Assembly (NCBI GenBank): GCA_017473615.1
Contig: JAFUKL010000002.1
Location: 1 to 64,000, forward strand
From: Muribaculaceae bacterium
Lineage (GTDB): Bacteria; Bacteroidota; Bacteroidia; Bacteroidales; Muribaculaceae
Length of the DNA stretch: 64,000 nucleotides
Direction: 5' to 3'
Shown: piece after piece, positions 35,777 to 44,801 of the stretch
Layout: the number at the start of each line of letters is the position of its first letter
Position numbering within the stretch: position 1 is the stretch's first letter
Translations under genes and position numbers: made by a program
The notes under the pieces: generated by a model
What the model was told of the DNA's origin: nothing
The model's database searches: none
The model's input: only the letters and a program-made list of their open reading frames with translations

Positions 35777-36229
35777 TTATCGTTTCTTTTTAAAAAAAGA
35801 GGTCATTAACTCGGCACATTCATCGGAGAGTACTCCACCTAAAATTTCGGTTTTCTTGTGGAATGGATTGTCGCAGAATGTATGGAATCCGCGTTTGTCA
35901 TCGTTTGCACCATAAACCACGCGTTTTATTTGTGACCACCCCAATGCTCCGGCACACATGAGACACGGTTCGACAGTAACATATAGAGTGCATTCGGTCA
36001 AGTATTTACCGCCCAAATAATCGGCAGCCGAAGTGATTGCCTGCATTTCGGCATGTGCCGTTACATCTGTAAGCGTTTCTGTAAGATTGTGTCCGCGAGC
36101 TATTACTTGGTTGCCTGCCGCTATTACAGCACCTATGGGTACTTCATCCCTTTCAAGTGCTTTAAGTGCTTCATCCAATGCCATGCGCATGAATCGCTCG
36201 TCTTGTTTGTATTGCTCCGTTGTTTCCAT
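35777..36229 (-). CDS. tadA: tRNA(adenine34) deaminase
   Basis: TadA converts A34 of tRNA-Arg(ACG) to inosine. The 150-residue zinc deaminase carries the HAE motif in DVTAHAEMQAI and the PCxxC motif in TVEPCLMCAGALGWSQI, which bind zinc and hold the catalytic Glu. GANDDKRGFHTF and VPIGAVI are typical of the family. It starts 9 bases after the murF-alr stop. Confidence 0.94.
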   Translation of the reverse strand: METTEQYKQDERFMRMALDEALKALERDEVPIGAVIAAGNQVIARGHNLTETLTDVTAHAEMQAITSAADYLGGKYLTECTLYVTVEPCLMCAGALGWSQIKRVVYGANDDKRGFHTFCDNPFHKKTEILGGVLSDECAELMTSFFKKKR

Positions 36230-36238
36230 GATTTGCAG

Positions 36239-38716
36239 TTATTCTCTGTAATAAACTCGTTTTACGCGTCCTGATATCGATGTGAGTATTTCGTATGGAA
36301 TGGTTCCTCTTGTTTCTGCCAATGTTTCTACCGGTATATGTTTCCCGAAAATTTCCACAGAATCTCCTACTTTGCAATCGGCATCGGTTACGTCTACCAT
36401 GCATAAATCCATGCATATATTACCGATAGTAGGGCATAGAACTCCATTTATCCATAGGTTGGCGTTACCGTTACCGAAACAGCGAGAGAAACCATCGGCA
36501 TATCCTATGGGTATTGTTGCGATACGCGATGTTCTGTGTAATTGTCCTTTTCTGCCATAACCGATAGAGGTTCCTGCCGGTAGCTCCTTTATTGATATAA
36601 TGACTGAGTGGAGCGAAGATATTGGCTGCAAGTCGGCTTCCGAACCATCGTTTACCGTGGAAATACCATAGATTCCGATACCTACTCTTACCATGTCAAA
36701 CCGGTATTCAGGAAAACGTACTATACCGGTCGTATTTAAAATGTGGCGCAGTATGCGGTGTCGGAATGAACTGCATATTATTTTGCTGCATTCTTCAAAA
36801 TATCGGAATTGTTGCATCGTGTAGTCGTCTTGTGAAGGCTCATCGGCAACACTCAAGTGTGAAAATATACTTGCCGGAATTATGGCGTCTTGGCTTTGAA
36901 GCAGGTTGATGAGTTCCGGTAGTTGCTCTTTTAAAAATCCTAATCGGTTCATACCTGTTTCAATCTTGATATGTACCGGATAGCCTGATATCCCGTATTT
37001 TTCGGCTTCTCTTATGATTTCCCGGCACTCGTCGATACTGAATACCTCCGGTTCAAGTTTATAGGCGAACATTGCCTTATAATTGGTGATTTTAGGGTTT
37101 AATACCATAATCGGCATCGTGATACCGGCTTTACGGAGTTCGGCACCTTCATCATGTGCCGCCACGGCAAGATATGCAGCACCTCGGTCTTGCAGGGTTT
37201 TGGCTATTTCATCGGAACCGGCACCATAGCCTGATGCCTTTACCATGCACACGATTTTTGTATCGGGTTGCAGTTTTGAGCGGAAAAAATTATAATTGTG
37301 CGCTACGGCGTCAAGGTTGACTTGAAGAACGGTTTGATGCTGTTTTGCCTCAAGCATGTCGATTATTCGCTTGAATTCAAATTCCGGTGCGCCTTTCACA
37401 AGAATGATTTCATTTTCGAAATCGCTTTGTGTCATTTCTTCAAGAAATTCTTTTGTGGAGGAGAAGAAACAGGCATTAACATCAAAAAAACGCTTGTTTT
37501 CAGAAATTTCTTTACCTATTCCGATAAAGCGGGTTATGTTTTTGTTTGCTGCCAAGTTTGCTATCATGCGATATAGTTCGGCAGGTGTGAATGCTTCATG
37601 TTGGACATCCGATAGGATTACAGTCATCGAGCTGTCTGGGGTAGAACGCCTTGCCATGAAATCGAGAGCCGGCGACAGTGAATTGTAATCGCTTGTATAA
37701 GAGTCGGCTATCACCATGCAATTATTGGTTCCCTCTATAACATTCAGCCTTGTGTCTATAGGTGTCAATCCCGACATTCTTTCGGTGATGGTGTCCCTGT
37801 CACAGTTGAGGCACAGCATTACGGCAAGGCAGTTAAGTACATTTTCTATATCGCGTTCCTTAGTGAGAGGAATGTTGATTTTTGATGTTATATTTTGATA
37901 TTTGTAGATAATATCTGTTGAGTTGTCGTTCTTGTCGATTTGCGATACATATATATCTGCATCAGGGTTATGGATTGACCATCCTATTCCGTGCGCAATC
38001 TCAAGTATAGGCTTGATGGCGTTGCTGATAAGTTTGTCGTCGGCACAGTATATTATGTACTCGCATGCAGTGAGTAATTTGGCTTTTTCTTCGGCTTTTT
38101 GGAATATCGACATGAATCCGTCACTATGTTCATCCCCGATGTTTGTCCATACTCCTATCGTAGGGCGAATCATGGATTGCAGTACACTCATTTCGCCGGG
38201 CTGAGATATTCCGGCTTCGATAATACCTAAACCGGTGCTGTCGTCAATTTCCCACAACGACAGCGGTACTCCTATTCGGGAATTAAAACTGCGCGGGCTG
38301 CGCACTATACTGTAGTCATCTTTCAACAGTTGATTGAGACGCTCTTTGAGAGTCGTTTTCCCTTTGCTTCCGGTTATTCCTATAACGGGGATATCGAACC
38401 TCTTACGGTGATAAGTGGCTATTGACTGTAGCGCAGAACAAGTATCTTTTACCGGTATGAAATTTGCATCGTCTAATTCTTGGGGAATTATTGCGTTTTG
38501 TGACACAACAAAATTGCGTACGCCTTTTTCATATAGCTGTGCAATGTAATAGTGACCGTCATTGTTTTGGGTCCGTATAGCGAAAAACAAGGTCTCTTCG
38601 GGGTAGGTGAGCGAGCGAGAATCGGTAAGCAGTGTACTTACTGTCAATTCCGGTCTGTTGAGCTCTTCGGTTTTCGTGTGCAGTATTGATGCTATCTCCT
38701 TAATCGAGTATTTCAT
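36239..38716 (-). CDS. MurF - alanine racemase fusion
   Basis: The 825-residue protein joins two cell wall enzymes. Residues 1 to about 440 are MurF-like (UDP-MurNAc-tripeptide:D-Ala-D-Ala ligase), with the ATP loop GITGSKGKTTLKERL (about 112), GLGIIEAGISQPGEM and the C-terminal ligase domain. Residues about 455-825 are alanine racemase, with VNLDAVAHNYNFF, the PLP lysine in CMVKASGYGAG (about 490), IKIETGMNRLGF and TIPIGYADGFSR. The fusion couples D-Ala supply to its use and is known from Bacteroidota. The MurF half has GSKGKTT where GTNGKTT is common. It overlaps the GSCFA gene by 17 bases. Confidence 0.95.
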   Translation of the reverse strand: MKYSIKEIASILHTKTEELNRPELTVSTLLTDSRSLTYPEETLFFAIRTQNNDGHYYIAQLYEKGVRNFVVSQNAIIPQELDDANFIPVKDTCSALQSIATYHRKRFDIPVIGITGSKGKTTLKERLNQLLKDDYSIVRSPRSFNSRIGVPLSLWEIDDSTGLGIIEAGISQPGEMSVLQSMIRPTIGVWTNIGDEHSDGFMSIFQKAEEKAKLLTACEYIIYCADDKLISNAIKPILEIAHGIGWSIHNPDADIYVSQIDKNDNSTDIIYKYQNITSKINIPLTKERDIENVLNCLAVMLCLNCDRDTITERMSGLTPIDTRLNVIEGTNNCMVIADSYTSDYNSLSPALDFMARRSTPDSSMTVILSDVQHEAFTPAELYRMIANLAANKNITRFIGIGKEISENKRFFDVNACFFSSTKEFLEEMTQSDFENEIILVKGAPEFEFKRIIDMLEAKQHQTVLQVNLDAVAHNYNFFRSKLQPDTKIVCMVKASGYGAGSDEIAKTLQDRGAAYLAVAAHDEGAELRKAGITMPIMVLNPKITNYKAMFAYKLEPEVFSIDECREIIREAEKYGISGYPVHIKIETGMNRLGFLKEQLPELINLLQSQDAIIPASIFSHLSVADEPSQDDYTMQQFRYFEECSKIICSSFRHRILRHILNTTGIVRFPEYRFDMVRVGIGIYGISTVNDGSEADLQPISSLHSVIISIKELPAGTSIGYGRKGQLHRTSRIATIPIGYADGFSRCFGNGNANLWINGVLCPTIGNICMDLCMVDVTDADCKVGDSVEIFGKHIPVETLAETRGTIPYEILTSISGRVKRVYYRE

Positions 38717-39692
38717 ATCGTAAAAAGTTTTTTAGTTGTGGGAGATTTTCTAAATATGGATGTTCTTTAATCAAATCGATGACAATATGGGCGGTTTCCT
38801 CATTGAAACGGGTTATTGCCTCATGATTGTCGGTCATTGGGCGATGTGCCATACGTTTTGAGACACGTTCGCAGAACGATGCCGTTTGTGTGGTACATTC
38901 GTCGAAATAAGTGTCTTTAAACGTATCCCAAATATATTCTATTGCAATATCGCTCGGATGAACCATGTCGGCTGCATAGAAACGATAGTCTCGCAAATCG
39001 TCCATCATTATCTCGTATGCAGGAAAATACCCGCACCTGTCATTATGTGCGGAAATAAATTCACCTACAGCTGTTCGCAGGATGCTTTTGCTTAATTGAT
39101 TTTGCTCAAGCCCATCGGATACGTGGCGTATGGGGCTTACGGTGAAAATGACCTTAACTTGTGGCGCATATTCGGATAAAACCGTTATGATACTTGCCAA
39201 ACAGGATTTAACTTCCTCGCAATTCATCATTCTGCGATTGAACTCTCTTGCCGGTAACTTATGGCAGTTGCTCACGGTAAATCCCGTATGCCTGTTTTCG
39301 TATATGATGGCTGTTCCCAATGTAATAAACAGAACATCGCAGTGTTTCAGATAAGTTCCGGCATGTTCCAAACTGTAATTCATGGTTGAGAGAGCCTCAT
39401 TCACATCGGTTTTTGAGAATTGTGAGTGAAAGCCGAAATGATTCCACATGCCGTTGGCTTGGAAAAGTTCTGTTTCACGTATTTTTTCTCCGGAAATGAT
39501 ACGAGCGATTTCATTTAGTATGCTTGCAGGATTGTAAACAGTGCCGAAAGGGTTTATCTCGGTTTGTATTAAAGCATTATGTAATTTAGAACCGATATTA
39601 TTGGAAAAACAAGAGCCTATCAGCATTATTTTGTCGGAATGCCTGATTTTGAAACTGTTTTTTGGGGTTTTAATTTTAGTTCTGAATTCCAT
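38700..39692 (-). CDS. GSCFA domain-containing protein
   Basis: The 330-residue protein carries the family-naming motif KIMLIGSCFSNNIGSKL (about 23-38), followed by NPFGTVYNPASI, a block with TLGTAIIYENRHTGFTVSNCHKLP, and VIFTVSPIRHVSDGL and MVHPSDIAIEYIWDTF, resembling an SGNH/GDSL hydrolase fold (Ser in GSCFS, Asp/His in MVHPSD). Function is not established. Its position as first gene ahead of murF-alr, with a 17-base overlap, suggests a cell envelope role (inference). Confidence 0.92.
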   Translation of the reverse strand: MEFRTKIKTPKNSFKIRHSDKIMLIGSCFSNNIGSKLHNALIQTEINPFGTVYNPASILNEIARIISGEKIRETELFQANGMWNHFGFHSQFSKTDVNEALSTMNYSLEHAGTYLKHCDVLFITLGTAIIYENRHTGFTVSNCHKLPAREFNRRMMNCEEVKSCLASIITVLSEYAPQVKVIFTVSPIRHVSDGLEQNQLSKSILRTAVGEFISAHNDRCGYFPAYEIMMDDLRDYRFYAADMVHPSDIAIEYIWDTFKDTYFDECTTQTASFCERVSKRMAHRPMTDNHEAITRFNEETAHIVIDLIKEHPYLENLPQLKNFLRYEILD

Positions 39693-39715
39693 AATTTAAA
39701 AAAGCTTTTACAAGA

Positions 39716-39723
39716 CAAAGATA
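39716..39723 (-). promoter_or_regulatory. Promoter -7 element of the GSCFA-murF/alr-tadA-esterase operon
   Basis: TATCTTTG on the minus strand, 24 bases before the GSCFA start codon. Confidence 0.5.
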
Positions 39724-39775
39724 CGATGTTGCATTTGAAAAAATGCAGGAATAGAAAAGTTTTTTATTGTAAAAA

Positions 39776-39807
39776 TTTGGTCGATAATGTGAATGTGAGT
39801 ATTTTTA
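39776..39807 (+). promoter_or_regulatory. Promoter of the phosphodiester glycosidase array
   Basis: TTTG (39776-39779), 20 bases, TATTTTTA (39800-39807), one base from the -7 consensus. The first ATG is 44 to 50 bases further on. No comparable element is seen between the four genes, so they are probably one transcript. Confidence 0.5.
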
Positions 39808-39850
39808 CATCGTTAAAGAATTGTTTATTAATCCCAAAAACTATATGCAA

Positions 39851-42349
39851 ATGAAAAAAGTATTACTTGGTGCATTGTCGGCATTGACAATTTTAGGCAC
39901 AACCTCTATCGAGGCGAAGAATACAATTGATATTCGTGGTGCAGAATACAGTGTAGATACTATCTATCATGCAAAAATCGGTCCCGGAACCACACAAACG
40001 CATTTGGAACTCACGAACCAATATGACACCAAACTGCAAGTGTTTTATTTGACAGTGGATAAAACCACTCCGGGGGTGTCTATGCGTGCAGTATGCGCAA
40101 CTGATAAGGTAGCCGGTACGGAGAGACCGAGTGCAATGGCAAAACGTAAGAGCGGTAACGGAGTGCTTTATTTTGCAGGAACAAATGGGGACTTCTATTC
40201 AACAAGTGGAACTGCCACCAATGGCTCATCTAAGGTGGGATCACCGACTACGGGTTGTACAGTAGACAGAGAGACTTATAAGACCTCAAATGGAAACTAT
40301 CAGTTCTCCGTGGATATTGATGGCGTGGCGAGAGTAAGCCGATTATATTATTATACAGGTACGGCAACTTTAGGAGAGAAAATAACATCTTTCTTAGGAA
40401 TTAATGTAGCGTCTCCCAATAACGGTATCACAATATATACCCCGAAATATTGGGGAAGTACCAACCAAACAGACAAGGCAGGTGCTTGTGCCGAAGTCAC
40501 CGCAAAATTGGTTGAGGGTGATAAAATGTATGCCGGAGGCAAGTTCCGTCTTGTGGTTACTTCTACAGCCAATGATACGGGAGATACTACGATTCCGAGT
40601 GATGGCTATGTGATTCACGGACGAGGAACAACGATGAAATATGAAGGGAATACCAAAGCCCTTGATTTTGTTAAATCATTGCAAGTGGGTGATATAGTGG
40701 AGTTTGATAATGTGTGCTTGACGGAAAAAGGTAGTACGGAACGTATTTATCCGGCTCAAATCGTGTCGGGCAATCCTAAAAATGTAGGAGGAGGAGAAAC
40801 TCTTGATACAGAAAGTGAACGTGCTGACGCATCTTCATTGCACCCACGTACCGGTATCGGTTACAGTCAAACAGGAGATAGCATTATTATGATGGTTGTA
40901 GATGGACGTTCTTCAATCTCGGCAGGTGTTCGCACATCTCAACTTGCTGATATTATGCGTTATGCAGGTGCATATGAAGGTGTAAATCTTGATGGTGGAG
41001 GTTCTTCTTGTCTTTACACATCTGCTCTTGGTGTGAGAAACAACGGAAGTGATGGAAGTGAACGTATCGTAGGTAATGGTATTTTTGCTGTAGTGGAAGC
41101 TCCGGAAGATAAGGAAATAGCTGAAATCCAATTCGTTGATTGGGTGAAGGAATTGCCAAAATATGGATATTACACTCCTAAATTCTATGGATATAACAAG
41201 TATGGAGTGTTGGTAGATACTGATTTGAAGGGTGTTACTATATCATGTGCCGAGAATCTTGGAGAAGTGCAAGATAATGGTACTACTTTATATGCAAATG
41301 GTGGAGGTACTCATATACTTGAGGCTACATATAACGGTGTGAAAACTAATATAGTGGTAACCGTAGATGATAAAACAGAACCTATATTCCGTCATAAAAA
41401 TGTGCTACTTGACACATATCAAGATTATAAGGTAGATATATATGGAACAGTGAGAGGACATGATATCTCACTTGAAAATAATGAGTTTACATGGAGTGTT
41501 GACGATGAAACAATAGCTACTGTTGACGAAAACGGCGTGGTGAAAGGTGTGAAAAACGGAACAACTGTGGTGAAAGGTACATTGGGCGAATTTACAAAAG
41601 AAATTACCGTAACAGTGGAAGTGCCTACAAAACGTTATCAAGGAATTGATGAAAATCTTAACCCATCTACATGGACAGTGGAAGGCTCTAATGTGGAAAA
41701 TTATAGTGTGGCTCCGTTGGGTGTGGAAGGTATGGTGATTAATTATAAAACTTTGAGTACACGTAAAGTTGAGGTTATATTATCAAAGGAACTTACATCT
41801 TGGAGCCGTCCTGACTCGTTGTGTATCGATATAAACCCGGGTACAGCCAAGATAAAAAACATCGCAGTTAACTTTTTGTTAAATGGTGCAACTGAAGAAT
41901 GGGAATGTACCGTAGAGCCAACATTAAAGGAAAATGAGCTAAATCGTATAGAAATACCTATGGATACTTGTGTGAATTTGAAAGATATGGGTGCTTATCC
42001 TATTAAGATTACTAAAGTGAGAATTGTACCGAAAGACGCTTCCGGTACAGAAGTAAGCCTGCAAATCCCACGTTTCTCTTGGGTATATAGTTCTGTTCCT
42101 GCCGATGCGAGTGGTGTAGAATGTATCAATGGAGAAGGAAATGTATTGGTTTTAACACCGAATCCGGTGAAATCGGGTACTGTAGTTAAACTTGGTGTGA
42201 TAAAGGCAGTAGAATATACAGTTTGTACACTCAATGGTGCTGTGGTAATGCAGGGAGAAGGTACAGAATTCTCAACAGTCGGATTGTCAACAGGTTTATA
42301 TATTGTAACATTAAAGGGGGGTGATTCAGGAAAATTAGTGATAAAATAA
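39851..42349 (+). CDS. T9SS-exported phosphodiester glycosidase (NAGPA family), copy 1
   Basis: The 832-residue protein has a signal peptide (MKKVLLGALSALTILGTTSI, cut near 22) and a NAGPA/DUF2233 domain. Its motifs are HPRTGIGY (about 330), MMVVDGRSSIS (about 345) and VNLDGGGSSCLY (about 378-389). A beta module starting FVDWVKELPKYGYYTPKFYG follows, then a bacterial Ig-like module (VDENGVVKGVKNGTTVVKG, about 557) and a T9SS type A sorting tail from about 766 (LTPNPVKSGTVVKLG). The family contains the mammalian uncovering enzyme, which removes GlcNAc from a phosphodiester; the bacterial substrate is unknown. An ATG two codons upstream (39845) is possible. First of four tandem paralogues. Confidence 0.88.
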   Translation: MKKVLLGALSALTILGTTSIEAKNTIDIRGAEYSVDTIYHAKIGPGTTQTHLELTNQYDTKLQVFYLTVDKTTPGVSMRAVCATDKVAGTERPSAMAKRKSGNGVLYFAGTNGDFYSTSGTATNGSSKVGSPTTGCTVDRETYKTSNGNYQFSVDIDGVARVSRLYYYTGTATLGEKITSFLGINVASPNNGITIYTPKYWGSTNQTDKAGACAEVTAKLVEGDKMYAGGKFRLVVTSTANDTGDTTIPSDGYVIHGRGTTMKYEGNTKALDFVKSLQVGDIVEFDNVCLTEKGSTERIYPAQIVSGNPKNVGGGETLDTESERADASSLHPRTGIGYSQTGDSIIMMVVDGRSSISAGVRTSQLADIMRYAGAYEGVNLDGGGSSCLYTSALGVRNNGSDGSERIVGNGIFAVVEAPEDKEIAEIQFVDWVKELPKYGYYTPKFYGYNKYGVLVDTDLKGVTISCAENLGEVQDNGTTLYANGGGTHILEATYNGVKTNIVVTVDDKTEPIFRHKNVLLDTYQDYKVDIYGTVRGHDISLENNEFTWSVDDETIATVDENGVVKGVKNGTTVVKGTLGEFTKEITVTVEVPTKRYQGIDENLNPSTWTVEGSNVENYSVAPLGVEGMVINYKTLSTRKVEVILSKELTSWSRPDSLCIDINPGTAKIKNIAVNFLLNGATEEWECTVEPTLKENELNRIEIPMDTCVNLKDMGAYPIKITKVRIVPKDASGTEVSLQIPRFSWVYSSVPADASGVECINGEGNVLVLTPNPVKSGTVVKLGVIKAVEYTVCTLNGAVVMQGEGTEFSTVGLSTGLYIVTLKGGDSGKLVIK

Positions 42350-42387
42350 AAGAATAATAAATGAAAAGACTAATAATATAAGTAGTA

Positions 42388-44790
42388 ATGTTGGTAACAT
42401 TGCTATCGGCTTATGCGACAGGAAAAACTTGGACTTTACAAGGTGAAACTTATAAGGTGGATACGTTGTATCATGCAAAAATAGGACCGGGAACAACTCA
42501 AACATCCTTGAAAGTAGAAGGATCATTGAGCTTGAAAGTGTTTTATACTACAACCGATTTAAGCAATCCGAATGTGGAAATGCGAGTATCTAAAGCAGGT
42601 AATAAAATCAAGGCAATGCGTTCACTATCCGGTCAATCAAAAGACAATAGTGTAGAAGGTGCACAATATTTTGTGGGAGTGAATGCCGACTTCTATGATA
42701 TGAGTAACGGACAACCTTTAGGAACAAATGTACTTAATTCGGAATTGTACAATAGTACTACAAACTCAAATTGGATGGAGTTATCGTTTGACAAGAACAA
42801 GACTCCATATTTGGGTAAATTGTCATTCTCGGGAAGTGTGACAAAGGCAGATGGAACTTCTTATGAAGTTTCAACCATAAATTCAGGTCGTCTTGAAAAT
42901 TGTTTAGTTATTTTCAGTGAAAAGTTTGGAAGCAGTACCGGTACTAATCAATGGGGTATTGAAGTAGTTGCTAAGCCGGTTGAGACTGGAGCAACCATTG
43001 CATTAGGTAAGAGCGTGAAGATGAAAATTGTAGGTTCTCCGGCAACAACCGGTAACATGACTATACCATCGGGGGCATACGTGTTGTCCGGTCATGGTTA
43101 TGCAAAGACTTTCTTGGAAACACTTGCTGATGGCGATGAAATAGAGGTGTCATTGACTGCCACTAACGTGAACGGTGAACCTGTTAATCCGGTGTGGGCA
43201 GTAGGCGGTTGTCCTATGCTGTTAAAAGATGGAGTAGTGCAAGATACTGAAAAGGCAGAAATAATAAGTCACCTTCCAAGTAAAGAGCCACGCACAGCAG
43301 TGGGCTATGATGCAACAGGGACTAAGGTGGTGATGCTTGTTGTTGATGGTCGTTCTGATATATCTGATGGCTGTCGTACTAAAATTCTTGCAGATATTAT
43401 GCGTGAAACAGGTTGTAGCGACGCGATGAATTTTGATGGTGGTGGTTCTTCTGAATTGTATCATCAAAAGTTGGGTATTCGCAATGTCCCAAGTGGTGGA
43501 ATGGAACGTTCGGTTACAAATGCATTGTTTGCTGTAGCTGTAGCTCCTACAGACAACGAAATAGCAGAAATTCAATTTGTGGATTGGGTGAAGGAAATGC
43601 CACAATATGGCTACTATACCCCTAAATTTTATGGTTATAACAAGTATGGTTTGTTGATAAATACCGATTTAAAAGGTGTTACATTGTCTTGTCCTGCTGA
43701 ATTAGGTGAAATCGTAAAAGAAGGAACGACTTTATTCTGTAATGGAGGTGGTACACATGCATTGACAGCCACTTATAACGGAATCAGTACGACATTGGCT
43801 GTATCGGTAGATGATAAAACAGAACCAATTTTCCGTCATCCACAAATTATGTTGGATTCATTTAAGGATTATACAATAGATGTATATGGAGTGATAAGAG
43901 GTGCAGATGTTACAATTGATAATGCTGCGTTTACGTGGGAAACAAGTGATGCTTCTGTTGTTACAGTCGACGAAAACGGTGTAGTAAAAGCTCTAACGAA
44001 TGGTCAGGCAACAATTAAAGGAACTGTTGGTGAATTCTCTAAAGAAATTAATGTTACAGTGGAAATTCCTACAGTACGTTATCAAGATATTACAAGCTAT
44101 GATACTTCAACTTGGAATGTTGAGGTGTCAAACTTAGAAAATCAAAGTATTACGTCATTGCCGACAGGAGGTTTCGCTGTGGATTATACTACAACGGCAT
44201 CACGTAAGATTTATCTTACTTTGGCAAAAGATGCTAAGAGTTGGAGTCGTCCGGACTCTTTGTTGATAGAAATGAATCCGGGAACATCTTCATGGAAAAC
44301 TTTGACAATAAATGCAACAGATTATAGAACTCCTGATACTCCTATTGCTTATGATTTCACACCGGAACTTACGGCTAATACGATAAATCGAATATTAGTT
44401 CCAATGAGTGAAATTGTAGATGTTGACGATATGTCATCATTCCCAATAACATTTAATAATCTATATGTAGTTCTATCAGATTCAAAGGGAACATCACATC
44501 ATGTGGAAATAAATAAGATAGCATGGGTATATAATATGATTCCTGCTGATGCAAGTGGTGTGGAAGAATTAAGAACTGAGAGTGCAGCATTAGTGCTAAT
44601 TCCTAATCCTGTGAATGTGGGAGATATGGTTTATCTTAATGTGGATGCGCCTGTGAAATATACAGTGTGTGCTTTGAATGGAGTTGTTGTAGCACAAGGA
44701 GAAGGTTCAGAAATTTCAACAGCAGGCATAAGTGCTGGTATATATGTAGTTAAAGCCGGTAATAGTGTAGCAAAATTGATTGTGAAATAA
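42388..44790 (+). CDS. T9SS phosphodiester glycosidase, copy 2 (signal peptide interrupted by a stop)
   Basis: The domain order matches copy 1: NAGPA domain with EPRTAVGYD, MLVVDGRSDIS and MNFDGGGSSELY (about 350), the conserved FVDWVKEMPQYGYYTPKFYG module, an Ig-like module (VDENGVVKALTNGQATIKG) and a T9SS tail (IPNPVNVGDMVYLN). The natural start seems to be the ATG at 42361, giving MKRLII, but the next in-frame codon (42379) is TAA, followed by GTA GTA ATG. The ATG at 42388 yields only MLVTLLSAYATGKTWTLQG, without the charged n-region. The gene is otherwise intact over 800 residues, so it is either expressed poorly by reinitiation, a young pseudogene, or affected by a sequence error. Confidence 0.8.
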   Translation: MLVTLLSAYATGKTWTLQGETYKVDTLYHAKIGPGTTQTSLKVEGSLSLKVFYTTTDLSNPNVEMRVSKAGNKIKAMRSLSGQSKDNSVEGAQYFVGVNADFYDMSNGQPLGTNVLNSELYNSTTNSNWMELSFDKNKTPYLGKLSFSGSVTKADGTSYEVSTINSGRLENCLVIFSEKFGSSTGTNQWGIEVVAKPVETGATIALGKSVKMKIVGSPATTGNMTIPSGAYVLSGHGYAKTFLETLADGDEIEVSLTATNVNGEPVNPVWAVGGCPMLLKDGVVQDTEKAEIISHLPSKEPRTAVGYDATGTKVVMLVVDGRSDISDGCRTKILADIMRETGCSDAMNFDGGGSSELYHQKLGIRNVPSGGMERSVTNALFAVAVAPTDNEIAEIQFVDWVKEMPQYGYYTPKFYGYNKYGLLINTDLKGVTLSCPAELGEIVKEGTTLFCNGGGTHALTATYNGISTTLAVSVDDKTEPIFRHPQIMLDSFKDYTIDVYGVIRGADVTIDNAAFTWETSDASVVTVDENGVVKALTNGQATIKGTVGEFSKEINVTVEIPTVRYQDITSYDTSTWNVEVSNLENQSITSLPTGGFAVDYTTTASRKIYLTLAKDAKSWSRPDSLLIEMNPGTSSWKTLTINATDYRTPDTPIAYDFTPELTANTINRILVPMSEIVDVDDMSSFPITFNNLYVVLSDSKGTSHHVEINKIAWVYNMIPADASGVEELRTESAALVLIPNPVNVGDMVYLNVDAPVKYTVCALNGVVVAQGEGSEISTAGISAGIYVVKAGNSVAKLIVK

Positions 44791-44801
44791 AAAAATTAGA
44801 A

